Below the pieces are notes generated by a model that saw nothing but the letters and a program-made list of their open reading frames with translations, was not told the DNA's origin and made no database searches. DNA of 44,146 bases, taken from contig LVLI01000810.1 in assembly GCA_001687465.1 (NCBI GenBank), positions 1-44,146 on the forward strand, read 5' to 3'. Of the stretch, positions 11,536 to 22,400 are shown one piece after another. Made by a program: the position numbers and the translations under genes. Each line of letters opens with the position of its first letter. Position 1 is the stretch's first letter. This stretch comes from Halocafeteria seosinensis (taxonomy: Eukaryota > Sar > Bigyra > Bicosoecida).

Positions 11536-13394
11536 TTAGCTTTCCTCATTTGTAGTGCTTTCCATAGTATCTGTTTGAGGGGATGCAGTAACAGTGGTGC
11601 TTGTCACAGCCCCCGAAGAGGGTGGACTGCTGCTGTGATGAACTTCAACCGTTGTGCCTCCCGCACTATGTTCCTCGCCGACATCTGTATAGGTGCTCGC
11701 ACGAGTAGGCGAAGTGGCTGTGCTACTTTGCGAATCCGGAAGTTCCACCGTCACGATTGAGCTATCTCCAATGGACGAGCCAAGACCAGCATCATGTCCA
11801 GTCGTAGAAGTGTAGTTGGCCTCAATATCATGAGGTAGATCCGTCGAAATGCGTATACTATCGTGCGTTGTAGCCGAGTCGTTGCTCGTCAAAGCAGTTC
11901 CTACCATGGGAGGGGACGTCAATCCACTGGCCATAGATACAGTTGAAAACGCTACAGACCCATCGCTGCTAGCCGCGCTAGGCAGAGCGCCAACACCATG
12001 TTGCCGGGGTAGTCGAATTGTTGGAACATCCGTTGTACTTGAGTTGTTGGAACTTCTCGGTGTTGACGTCGCCCTACTAGTTCCAGGGGCTCCACGCATA
12101 ATGTTATCTTTACACAGTGGACAACGAACGGATTGAGAGAGCCATTCTCGTATACAGTCGTCGTGGAAGCATGAATGACGACACGGGAGCTGTCGCTTAA
12201 TATCACCTTCAACAAATTCTTCTAAACATATTACGCAGCTATTTTCTGTAGACGTCTCATCATGTATGACAACTTCAAGCTGCTCGATTACTGCGTTGGG
12301 GGTAAACGTACGCCCTCTACCACCGGAAGCAATGCTTTCCAATTGGTCCAAAGTAAGACCCACATCCACCACCCAACGGAAGTCGTTGTGCGCTGTTTCG
12401 TCTGGGTGTCCCTCGCGGGTCGGTGCAGTTTCATGCTGTCGTCTTATGTATCGTTGGTCAAATCGACGGGTACAGCGGGTGAAGCAAATGCGACGGGCAC
12501 AGCGGGTGAAGCAAAGGTAGAGAAACACTGCCAGACACTGGAATGCTACTAGTACTACGAATGTGGCTGCAATCATCAGCGAAACAAGGAATAGCGCAGT
12601 ACTGTCTTCGAAACAATCGTCACTTTGATAAACCCATGCTAGACCAAGAAAATGCCAAATCTGCGATTGTGTGCAGTGCAGTGTTAGCATCCAGCGCAAC
12701 GTGAGTGCTGGGACTTCGTCTACACTTACAAAGCCGAAAAATATCAAAAACCGGTCCATCATTGCCGATGTGGAACTCCGGAAATACATAAGTGCTCTCT
12801 CAAACTCGAGCGAAAATCCCTCTGGGCTTTCTAGCATTCTTTTCAGATGTATCGCAATCTTGGTGCTTACGAGGCTCCGCAGAACGTCATGTATGGCCTG
12901 CGTTCAAACAAGTGGAGAAAACGTGGACTAACTCAGAATGACTCATGACACCATCACTACGTACGATTCCGACCAAGAAAGCATGCAAAGGGGCATCACA
13001 TCTGGCACCCCATGTTGTAATGATGGTAATCAATGCGATCGGGAGTCTTAATCCCGCTATAACGAGGTTAATCATCGCTCCTTTCCGGGTACTCTGCGCC
13101 AGTTGCCGCGCACTGAGCACCCTATACCTCATCCGCTGATTAATGGGCGGCGAAGCCTGCAATGGGAACGCAAACTCGCCTCGTATGTACTATGTACAAC
13201 TGTATGTCTCTCAAGTTTTATCCTCAACCTACTCTGTTTGGGCCCTGTCTGCCATTGCTGCCGGCGGTCGTTTGGGAGTTCCTCATTGGTGGAGGTGGAG
13301 GAGCAGTCGTGGAATTCGAAAACACTATGTTTTGGGTATTGGGGGGCTGTATACCGTAAATATCGGCCGATTCCACGCGGATCCGGGTCGCCAT
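11536..13394 (-). CDS. Membrane RING-H2 E3 ubiquitin ligase
   Basis: Four exons: 13394-13233, 13156-12965, 12897-12730 and 12660-11536, about 548 residues. Hydrophobic segments lie at about residues 84-103, 167-184 (the FGF/IWHF junction) and 192-222. A RING-H2 finger follows at about 316-356, with CVICLEEF, CRHSCFHDDCI and WL...CPLC. The C-terminal 190 residues are Ser/Thr-rich and low-complexity. The architecture matches multi-pass RING-H2 ligases of endomembranes; substrates are unknown. Intron 3 (12661-12729) is 69 bases, a multiple of three without stops, so it reads as coding. It has a GTAAGT donor, a TGCTAAC branch-like word and a CAG acceptor, and its removal joins two hydrophobic stretches into a plausible membrane segment. 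ATG 13394 gives a proline-rich N-terminus. An in-frame non-ATG extension was ignored. Confidence 0.82.
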
Positions 13395-14385
13395 AGCTCG
13401 CTCTCCTCTACATGTGAACGAGGCCCAGGTCGCTGCGAGAGAATCAACATCCACCCTTTGAGACAGAGAACTAAATCAAGACAACAACTATGTCCAAACC
13501 ATCACGTAGGGGGGCTTTGTGGGAGGCAGATTCTGCATGAAATGGACCCAAGTTGAAGTTGCGGATTCTGCGAGGAAGTGCAGCTTGAGCTCGAAGTTAC
13601 AACTGCTACATACTGTGTCATTATGACCAAATTGTAGGGTTTGAGATGACGATTTTCCAGCGAGATGATCTAAACAAGGAAGCTGTTGAAACGGGAAGAC
13701 AAACCTGGCAAACTTGTCCGAAAATGCTTCGCGTTGCAAGGACGTGGTCAGTCAAGTTAGGGGTTACAGTGTATTAACCTCTTGCACAGATCACCCGTAA
13801 CAGGTGTACATCAAGAGCATTTTCTAACGTAGCAATACAAAGCGTTTGTACTTGGCAGACACCACCGGATTGGCACAAAGTTCTCCTATCCAACTGCTGG
13901 TTGGGCACCCTGGCCGACAAATCTTGTCAGTGCAGAGACAGAAATTCAGTTCGCTGATGATATAAACTCGGAGAAACAAAAAATTGAAAAAGGCTTCTTT
14001 CATGGCAGTGGAGGAAATGTTTCCCACCAAGGTGTTCACTGATTAACCAACATGTTATGCTGTACTACCATTTTCTAAAACAGTCACACGTGGATGATTG
14101 ACCACACCACAAGCGAAGTTTTCTGAATTTTGGGAACCACCAAGTCTGCATGATGCCCTCGGCCAATGTAGTGTCTTTAAATAGTTAAACTGCTGAACTG
14201 TTGTAGCATTATGTATGAGGCTTCATTCACATACACATATGAAGCTTTCAGTTCATTTCATTGAGAACCACAAGTCATTGTGTGCTGAGGAATGTTAGCC
14301 TAACTTTGTATATGGTGTACTCGTATATATACATACATATATGTATATCATTCACCACGTCTCTCCTCGTTATTATTAGTACACA
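13395..14385. other. Intergenic region between RING ligase and syntaxin
   Basis: No gene is supported. It must hold the RING gene promoter (minus) and the syntaxin promoter (plus). A/T-rich alternating TATATA/CATACATATATG sequence lies at about 14314-14350, just before the syntaxin start. A GTTGAAGTTG word at about 13551 also occurs in the DIM1/RPF2 promoter, probably by chance. Confidence 0.35.
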
Positions 14386-15715
14386 ATGGCTTGCATTGAT
14401 CGATCCCACGATTTCCAGACCATTGTAGGCAAGCTACGGCACCACCAGCATTCCCACGGCACCTCTGCTGCTACAAATGGTCCTGCTGGTGGGGGTAGTG
14501 GTAGTATAGCCTTATCTCATCCTCACCAAGGGGCTGGTGGATCGTATCAGCCTCATAGTCATGGTGAATCGGCCTCGGGAACCACGCAAAATCGGCAGTT
14601 TGGAGCTGCTGTGGCTGAGCTTTCACGGCATATACACTCCACTTCGATGAAACTAGCCAGGATGACGCAGTGTAAGTTAGTCTGTTATATAGATCCAGAT
14701 TGATTCAGCTGGTGGCAATGATGATGCAGTGGTGCGTCAACGAGGGCTAATGAAAGACACCCAAAACCAGGTGAATAATTTGACGGTGGAAATCAAGGAC
14801 GATATCACCTTTCTCAATAACAAGTTGGATGCATTGCAAGTAAGGAAGGACTCTTTTATTCTGTGGATTATTTTCCTTTAGAGTGGGGAATACACGCTCT
14901 TGCGCTTCCTTGGTTCTCTACAGGAGCATGCTGAACGCCAGAAGCAACAGCTACAGAACCAGAATCCCCAATCGAGTGCTGCTCAAAAAGCATCACATTC
15001 AGTAGTGGTAGTGAATGGCCTCAAGTCGAAACTAATGAACACGACTCAGGAGTTTCGTTCTGTGCTGAAAGACCGAACGTCTAACATGAAGGCGAACAGT
15101 CAGCGTAAGGCTCTCTATGGGGAAACAAGAGATCTGGGCAAACCTTTAGTGTACCGAAACAGGCGGCATGGGGATGCAAGGAGGACCCAGCAGCGTACAT
15201 CGCAAGAGTCAAATCAAGCGAACAACGCTGATCGAAGGAGCAACTATCATAACAATGATGACAGTCATCTTATGCAACGCCCCGAAGGCTACGACCCGGA
15301 ATCGGGACAGCAGCTGGATAAGCTGTCGACTCCTTCTGGTAGACGCGGAAATCAAAGTGATGAGCACCAAAATCATTATCAAGGAGCATTCCAACAAGTG
15401 TCGTTACAGTTAGAACAAACACAACAGGGTGATACCGAATACTTGAATGCTCGGGCGGATGATGTCAGCACCATTGAATCGCACATACAAGAGTTGGGCA
15501 ATATATTTCAGCGGCTTTCATCGATGGTTTCCGAACAATCCCAAATGGTTACTCGCCTAGATGACAACGTGGATAACATGTTACAGAATATCGAGTTAGG
15601 AGAGGGACAACTTCAACGCAGATACGACACAGTTACCAGCAATTGGAGATTAGCCTTGAAGATTATTGCAGTGCTGCTATTTTTTGCTGTGTTCTTTACT
15701 ATATTTGTAGCATAG
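14386..15715 (+). CDS. SED5: Syntaxin-5/Sed5-like Qa-SNARE
   Basis: Three exons: 14386-14671, 14730-14839 and 14924-15715, giving 395 residues. The N-terminus MACIDRSHDF resembles the short Sly1/SCFD1-binding peptide of syntaxin-5. Helical Habc-like segments follow, and the family signature VVVNGLKSKLMNTTQEFRSV is present. A low-complexity linker precedes the SNARE motif at about residues 300-365 (IESHIQELGNIFQRLSSMV), with the zero-layer glutamine in VSEQSQMV. A C-terminal anchor ending FAVFFTIFVA completes the protein. Syntaxin-5 mediates ER-to-Golgi and intra-Golgi fusion. The linker is Gln/Asn-rich and makes the protein longer than animal syntaxin-5. The stop codon lies 58 bases from the FAM21 stop (tail to tail). 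Confidence 0.92.
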
Positions 15716-15773
15716 AAGGTATGGGATACGTTGTGATTATACCCTTGCACTGCTTAGTAGTTAATGGGTACCA

Positions 15774-18700
15774 TTACTCGTCACTGTCAGTATCATCAAA
15801 TAGACTGCCGTACGTAGAAGGTTGCAACTGCTGTTTCGGCGCAGCCATAGGAGCAGACCCCTCATCATCCGAGCTCCCTTCATCGCTGATACCACCAAAC
15901 AAATCTGCAATATTCTTTGAGTTTTCATCCACTGCAGACCCTCCCCGAGCTTTTCTTGGAGCTGCCCCACCACGTTTATCAGGAGAAACTTCATCAGCAA
16001 TTCTGTCGGCTGCATCATCAGGTGCACTATTCTTTGAGTTCTCATCCACTGCAGATCCTCCCCCAGCCTGTATGGGAGCAGTCGCACCAGTCTTCTCACC
16101 AAAATCATCACCAGCAGTTCTGTCGGCCGGAGCGGTAGTTAATGTATTTGCTCGTGATTGCTCGTCACTAGACCGCATTACCGATGTATCCTCTGACGCG
16201 GCATTTTGATTTGTTTGGCCTGCACTCCTGGAAACTGCAGATGACTTGGGCCTACGTCGTGGGGGGCCCTTCGCTCGTGATGTATGGCGGATTTGCTGAC
16301 TTGTATCCCCTTGTAACATTTCCATGTCCGGATCGTCCAGTTGAGAGGACGGAGCGGAAGCTGATGTCGATTCGTCTGAGCCCTCGGCCTGGGTCTTTCG
16401 CTGAGGAGGTTGTGTCATCTTTGCAGCTGTAAATCCTTCCTGTGCAAGCTTCTTTCCGAGTTGAGATACCTTGGAACTGGCCGCCGCCCCTTTTCTAGAA
16501 CCACCTTCCCCAACATCCTCCTCGGTCTCATCGGCGGACTGATTAGAGCTGTAGGCAGCCGTCACGGGCTCCTGCTTCGTTTCCGTTTGCTTCGTTGTTG
16601 GCAATGGACCGTCAGAGTCCGAATCAGAGTCTTCCGCGCTTCCCACAGAGTTCGATGGATGGGGACGAGTTGAAAGCCGTTTCTGGAGTTCTGACTGAAT
16701 GTCAGCACCAAACCCTTGTCCACGAAGCGAGGCTCTCACCCCTTGATTCGTTCCTGTCTCGTCCTCTTGGTCGCTGGAGATGGCCCCGTTGTCGACATTA
16801 TCTTGTCCATTATCCGCTTGGTTTGCACCAGGTATGGCGTTCTCCAATCCTTCAGAGCCCGGTGACTGCCTAGATGGTTCCCTTGCATTTGCTGACTGTC
16901 GATGTGGTTGCTGCTTCGACTCCTGTTCAGAATCGGAGCTTCCATTCGAATCCTCAGACCCCGAGGAAAGTTTTCGCTGAGTCCCAATTCTTTTCCTCAA
17001 CTCATCATCCAATACCCTATTGCTTCCTGTACCTGAGACACCAGAGCTAGTGGCTTTCGTTTGTAAACGGGGTGCAGACGTTGCAGACGTTGCTGTACGG
17101 GATGAGTCACCGGTGGACTCACCCTGATTCTCTTCGTTTCTGCGGCCTTGGGGGCTTTGCGAAGGTAGCAAATCGTCATCGTCAGAATCTGAGTCAGAGT
17201 CCGAATCTCCACCGAAGAGCTGCATCGCCATTGTGTTGGCCGCTGCAGGTCTCGCAGATTGCTTGGTCTCTTCTTCCTCGTCCGAAGAATCAGAGTCATG
17301 ACCGAATATTCCGGTAGTATTCGATCTAGCCGCTTGGCTTTGCGGCGCAGACTGTCGGCTTCCCTCGTGTGGCCGATTAGCCCCCTCTGTCAAAGTTGCC
17401 TCAAGGCCGGTCGACGCATGCTCATTTGCAGTCGAAGTGGAGGGCGATGGCTGCGTAGATCCAAATCCTGTTGGGCCTTCGTCATCAGATTCAGATTCAT
17501 CTTCATATCCGAAAATTTTCCCACTATCACCGAAGCCGGTGGGGGACGACCCATCCAGGACAGGATCACGGAACTCATCGTCAGAACGCAAGCTACGCTC
17601 TTCTTCGGTGCTTCGGCGTTCGGATGCCCTAGACGTCTGAGGAGCAAACTCTTTTCGATCCCGTCGGGAAGATGTCCTATGGACGTGAGAAGCCCCCGAA
17701 GTATGGGCAACGCCGGTGGAGTGCTCACCGTCTTCCTCACTTTCCGTTTGATGGCCAGTCGAGCGGTCTGTTGTTCCGGTGTTGTCTGAGGGCTCCTGAA
17801 AGCGAGCACTTGCCTCATTCGTGGCGAAATCAATGGCTGCACCAGGAGCATCATCATCCTCTTCTTCGGGATCACCGAATATACCGCCCTGCTCATCTCT
17901 ACCACGAGAGCCCTCTGAGCCGGCTCCGTCGTAGTCATCGGGAACGATTTCATCCACGTATTGAGTCAAGCTAGTCTCCTGTCGCCCATGGGCGATGATA
18001 GAATCACCATTCATACGCGAGTCATCCTGGTCTTCCGGAAACATAGTTCCGCTTCCCGTCTCAGGTGAACCCATGTCTGTGGACGGGCCGGTTGTAGGTG
18101 GAGGCTGATGCTGCTGCTGTGAAGTAGCGTCTATCCCTTCACCCACCATACCATGATACGGGTGATTTACTTCTTCATCTTCGTACGCTAGGCCGACACT
18201 TCGCGACAGTGAAAACTTGCTAGTACCGATAATATACGGTAGGGGGCGCGAATACATATTAGGGCCTCGGTTAGAATGAGCCTCATGAGAGTGTGACTTG
18301 ACATAAGGCTCAAAACGCTGCAAAGCTTTCTTCCCTTGTTTTAGGGCCTCCTCTCGGCATGACTCCGCGTGTCCCATCGCTAATGCTGTTGGGATCTCTT
18401 CATCTTCATCGCTGTCGTCAGCAACCGTCACCAAGGCTGTGCTCGTGGAGGAGCGACTCTGGTTGTCCTGTCCACCGGAGCCTACAAGATCTTCCTCATC
18501 CTCCTCCCACACTCTCTGCCAGTGCAAAATCAACCCGATGTGAGTATTCACAGTCATTCTTCCAAACTATTACGAATATCCTTACATTCTCCATGAACTG
18601 GGAATTGCCCAGGAGCGTGAATCGATTCAATACATTACGAAATTCCACCGAGGCATCCTGCAGCTCATCGGCGGTGTCCGCCAACAGCGTATCCGTGTCC

Positions 18701-18978
18701 TGCAGGGGTTAAATACACCGAAAACGAGCGTGAATGGCTTCATATCCTGCTAGGAAATGGCTCACATCGGCCGACAAAAATTAGCTTACCTTGGCTTGAT
18801 TTTGTAGGTGCTCCGAGAACTCGCTCAGAAGCTGAATCATATCATTGTGCTTCGAAATCCACCCCTGTTGAACGGAAATAAACACATATTATACTGGAAT
18901 AAGAGCCATGCATGTGCCGTGGAGCCTTACATCGGACCCTTCAAAGACGCTCTGAACTTGCTGAATACGCGCTTCCAT
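15774..18978 (-). CDS. WASHC2: FAM21/WASHC2, WASH complex subunit
   Basis: Four exons: 18978-18931, 18864-18790, 18699-18586 and 18515-15774, about 992 residues. The N-terminal domain rebuilt across the introns carries GWISKHNDMIQLLSEFSEHL, the FRNVLNRFTLLGNSQFMENR segment and YSRPLPYIIG, which match the conserved head of FAM21. The long tail is acidic and disordered, with at least six LFa-type motifs of Leu/Ile-Phe followed by acidic residues (IFGDPEEEDDD, IFGYEDESESDD, IFGHDSDSSDEEEE, LFGGDSDSDSDSDD, LFGGISDEGSSDDE, LFDDTDSDE). In known systems the head binds the WASH regulatory complex and the tail motifs bind retromer on endosomes. Human FAM21 has many more tail motifs. A tandem 39-residue duplication lies near the C-terminus. 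A further upstream exon cannot be excluded. Confidence 0.9.
15911..16144 (-). repeat. Tandem 117-base coding repeat in FAM21
   Basis: Two adjacent 39-codon units both encode the pattern ADR.A........G..AP..A.GGSAVDENSKN. The GGSAVDENSKN block is nearly identical at the DNA level at 15911-15950 and 16028-16067, exactly 117 bases apart, so the frame is kept. Confidence 0.8.
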
Positions 18979-19055
18979 TGCCCTTACACGTTAATGCAGC
19001 ATAGACGACAATAATGACTTTGTTACGCGTCCTGTGGACGATCAATTCATTCGCT

Positions 19056-19247
19056 TTAGGAAGTGTTGCGGGTAGTATAGAGCCTCGATGACAGCACTCC
19101 ATGCGGAGCGAACAAATTTTTCACCCACTCGTACACCTCCGGAAAATTTTTGGTGACCAGGAAGTTGATGAACCCCACAACACACGCTAAGGGAGGAGAC
19201 GAGACGATGCGGCATTCATGATCGAGAGAAGAATATGTCAATTGCAT
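19056..19247 (-). CDS. Hypothetical 63-residue protein
   Basis: A minus-strand ATG ORF in the 474-base gap between the ferlin stop and the FAM21 start. It contains a short hydrophobic stretch (ACVVGFINFLV) followed by an amphipathic segment (NFPEVYEWVKNLFAPHG). A pyrimidine-rich CTCCTCCCTTAG word just before the hydrophobic part could be a splice acceptor, in which case this would be an exon with different upstream sequence. No family was recognised. It may be untranslated leader of FAM21. Confidence 0.25.
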   Translation of the reverse strand: MQLTYSSLDHECRIVSSPPLACVVGFINFLVTKNFPEVYEWVKNLFAPHGVLSSRLYTTRNTS

Positions 19248-19452
19248 GAATAGTAGGCGACCACAAGAAATCCGGATTAGTAGACAAGAAGTGTAGGTAG
19301 AATATTGTAGGTTCTCAGCGTGCAGTGTGGAATTTGGAGTGAATGCCAGAGAAAGGACGCAAGTGAAACGGACAACCATAGATATGGGCGTCCTATGCGT
19401 ACATATATCAAGCGGCATGAACGAAGTCGTATGGTGCAATCAAATTATCAAA

Positions 19453-22400
19453 TTACGCAACGTCATCCTCATCCTCATCTTGAAATCCACCAAGAAGGCA
19501 GTGCACAGTTCGCCACCAGCAGAAGAGAATTGAACTTGCTTGAGCCACAAGCTCAGTGTCTTCATCATATGGCTCACCCTCTATCCGATGTTTCAGTCGC
19601 CGGCGATATCTTCTGCACCGCCATCTGAGGAAAAAGAACAAAGGAGGCCCGATAACTACAAGTGCAACAACGGCGACCAGGATGATCCCCCATGGTTCAG
19701 GCAGCAGTGATGCACTGTGAACGGTAAAAGCAGTTGTAAGGCGAGCTACCACTCGGTTCTCATGTTGAAACGTGTACTTACAAATTCAATAGACTCGAGA
19801 TTGCGGGCATGGCTAACGCGACAATGGTGGCCAAGGCCGCAATGGCGAGGACTACGCAAAGTCTAGCGTAAATCTTAGGTCCCAAGAGGGCTTGTAGAAG
19901 ATACAAAGGATTCAAACTCTGTGAATGAAAGCAGCGACCAGTTAAAAGCAGCAAGCCAAGCACGGCGCAAGATGACACGCTTCTCTTACATATTTCATTC
20001 TGCCGGCCGGGGGAGGCAAATAAGGATGAACATTTGGCTCAGATCTCCCACTGCCGTTGTGGAAATCCTGTTGGGCAAGATCAAGAGGCAGTATCTCCAT
20101 GGAGAGCAACAGATTTCCCTGAATTCACAAGAAAGAAAAGTAAAACATTCAACGGATTTATAATCACACAATCAACGTTTGAACTTACTGCCGGTACTCG
20201 CTCCATTTTCCCACTGGTATGTTCCGTCTTGTGCATTGATAGCCATTCAGCATTTTCCGGAATGACTTCCTCTCGCATACCAAACATCTCTTTGAGGTTC
20301 GTTAGAGTTTGTTCCGCTTCCTGTTTCTTCTGTCTTCGTTGTTGTCGTTCTTGTTCCCCGACTTTTTCCCTGTCCGTTAGTTGCCGTTTTCCAGCTGTGC
20401 TTTTAAGTTCCTTATCCACTTCAGCCCCCATTTCTTCATCAGATTCATACGCTTCTCCGGTAGGCGTGTACATCGGCAAAGTAACCGGCTTTTCTTCTCG
20501 GAAACCTTCCTCTTGTCGCTTCTTCTTCTTCTGCTCTTCCTCCCGGGCTTTGTCCCGCATGACAATATAGCGGGTGTTTTGCTTTCGAGCGCGCATGTAG
20601 TGCTCCTTAAGCGACAACTGTGTTTCGGCCAAACAATCTGCAGCACCAAAGCAAACTTCAGGGTCTATAGTTACGAGGTAGGGTCGCTCTTCCTTACCAT
20701 TATACTTGAAAATGTCCTTATCCCACAGCTGGAGTGTAAGGTAAGGGAACTTCATTGGCAGATGGACTTTCCATTTCATCCTCCAGTTGAAACTAGCTTT
20801 TCCATTTTGAGCTCTCCAGTGTGTGTCAGTCTTCAACGTTTCATTCTTAGCCCCTTGTAGCATTGCCCGACAGTACAGGTCATTCATATTCGTAATCTGT
20901 CGAAATAGCATCGGTTCGTGAGCGTAAAGTGCCTCTTGGCTGTGGAACATGGAAATCTCATGGTACTTACACCGTCTCCGGACGGCACATCCTTTGCTCT
21001 CCAGACAACCAGGCGAACCTCAAAAGGAGCTGGAGGAGGTCGTTCAATGTTTACCTGGATTGCGTAGGCACCGGTACTTGAGTACCGATAGCATAGAGAA
21101 CCATTCCTACATTTACGTACCGCTGGAAAATATGAAGCTTGATGAGCAGATAATATGTCAACCCATAGGCGCACGCTTCCTTGAGACATTTTCGATGTGG
21201 GATGCCAGAGAAATCTTGTCTCTACTGGCTTTGGCCGCAAGCGACGGTCTTTTTCACTTCCCCATACCTCTTCATGCTCACCCATAGATTTCCAATTTTC
21301 ATCAAACCAGCGATCTTCCAGGTCAATGTTAGTTTCTCCAATTAACTCTGCATAACAAATTCAGACGACGTAATGCAAAGAAACTGTACTCTATCTAAGG
21401 TAGTTCCAACATACGATCCCGCAGAAGGTCGTAGTCATAGAATCCAAGGGTTAAACGGGACTCCCCAGGAAGCATCGTCTGAATCTCGTAACATCGATAA
21501 ACTTCCGGACACAGTTCTTGTTTTACGTAACTGCACAAACAAATACTATACAGGTTATCACTGTTCTTCGTTGGTTGAACTATCGCTTCCGTACTTTTTC
21601 TTGTCGCTCACTGTCGTCTTCCCCAACTTCAGGTGGACGTAAGGATCTGCTTTGCCGTGACTGTCTTGAGGGGAGAGATTCTTGCCTTCCATGACGTAGA
21701 CTCTAATCACAAAAGGGCGAGGGCTCAGAAGGGTGCGCAAGTCCAGTGGACACTTATCATCAGCAGTCTTGATGAGCCTAACTACTCCTTTTAATATTCC
21801 GACTGATCTCAGTGAAGATTTATTACTGAACCAATGCCCGAATTCTTTGCCTCTGTATAGCAGTTCCACAGCCTCTGTCCAAATCTAACGTATATTCGAC
21901 AATTCGGCAAAAATCTCACATACCGTTTTAGCGAAATCGAGTCAAAGCACGAATCACCTAGTATTTCTTCCAATTCAGAACTATAAATAGGCCGCTTCTG
22001 CGCTTACGGTACGAAATTAGGTGTTCTCATCCTGGGATGATGGTCAAGAAAGCCTTCACTTACCTTCATATAAGCAGCCACATCTTCGTCTTTTTCACCC
22101 TTCGCTCCATCCCGTTTAATCAAATTCCTATCGGGGTCATAAGAACGCAAGGAGGCGTTGCTACTATCAGAATCTGTAGATTTGGGCTTTTCGGGATCGT
22201 TCTTTGCCTCGCTTTCCGGGTCGTCGTTTTTGGATTCTTGGTCTGCGGTAGCCAGTCCTGTCCCCGTTCCGTCGTCTGTCGGCTCGCCAGGTCCATTTTG
22301 TTCCGTTGTGTCTTTCTCTTCCCCGGGCGTCTCCTTTTCAGGTGATTCCTCCTCCACCTCATCATCTTCGCTTTCTGACTCGGAAACATCACCGAGAGCA

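Noticed and set aside
13103-13556. Plus-strand frames opposite the 5' exons of the RING gene
   Set aside because: They fall over exons and introns of a well-supported minus-strand model.
14310-14352. Alternating TATATA/CATACATATATG sequence as an origin or cruciform
   Set aside because: Simple A/T-rich promoter-proximal sequence; no other support.
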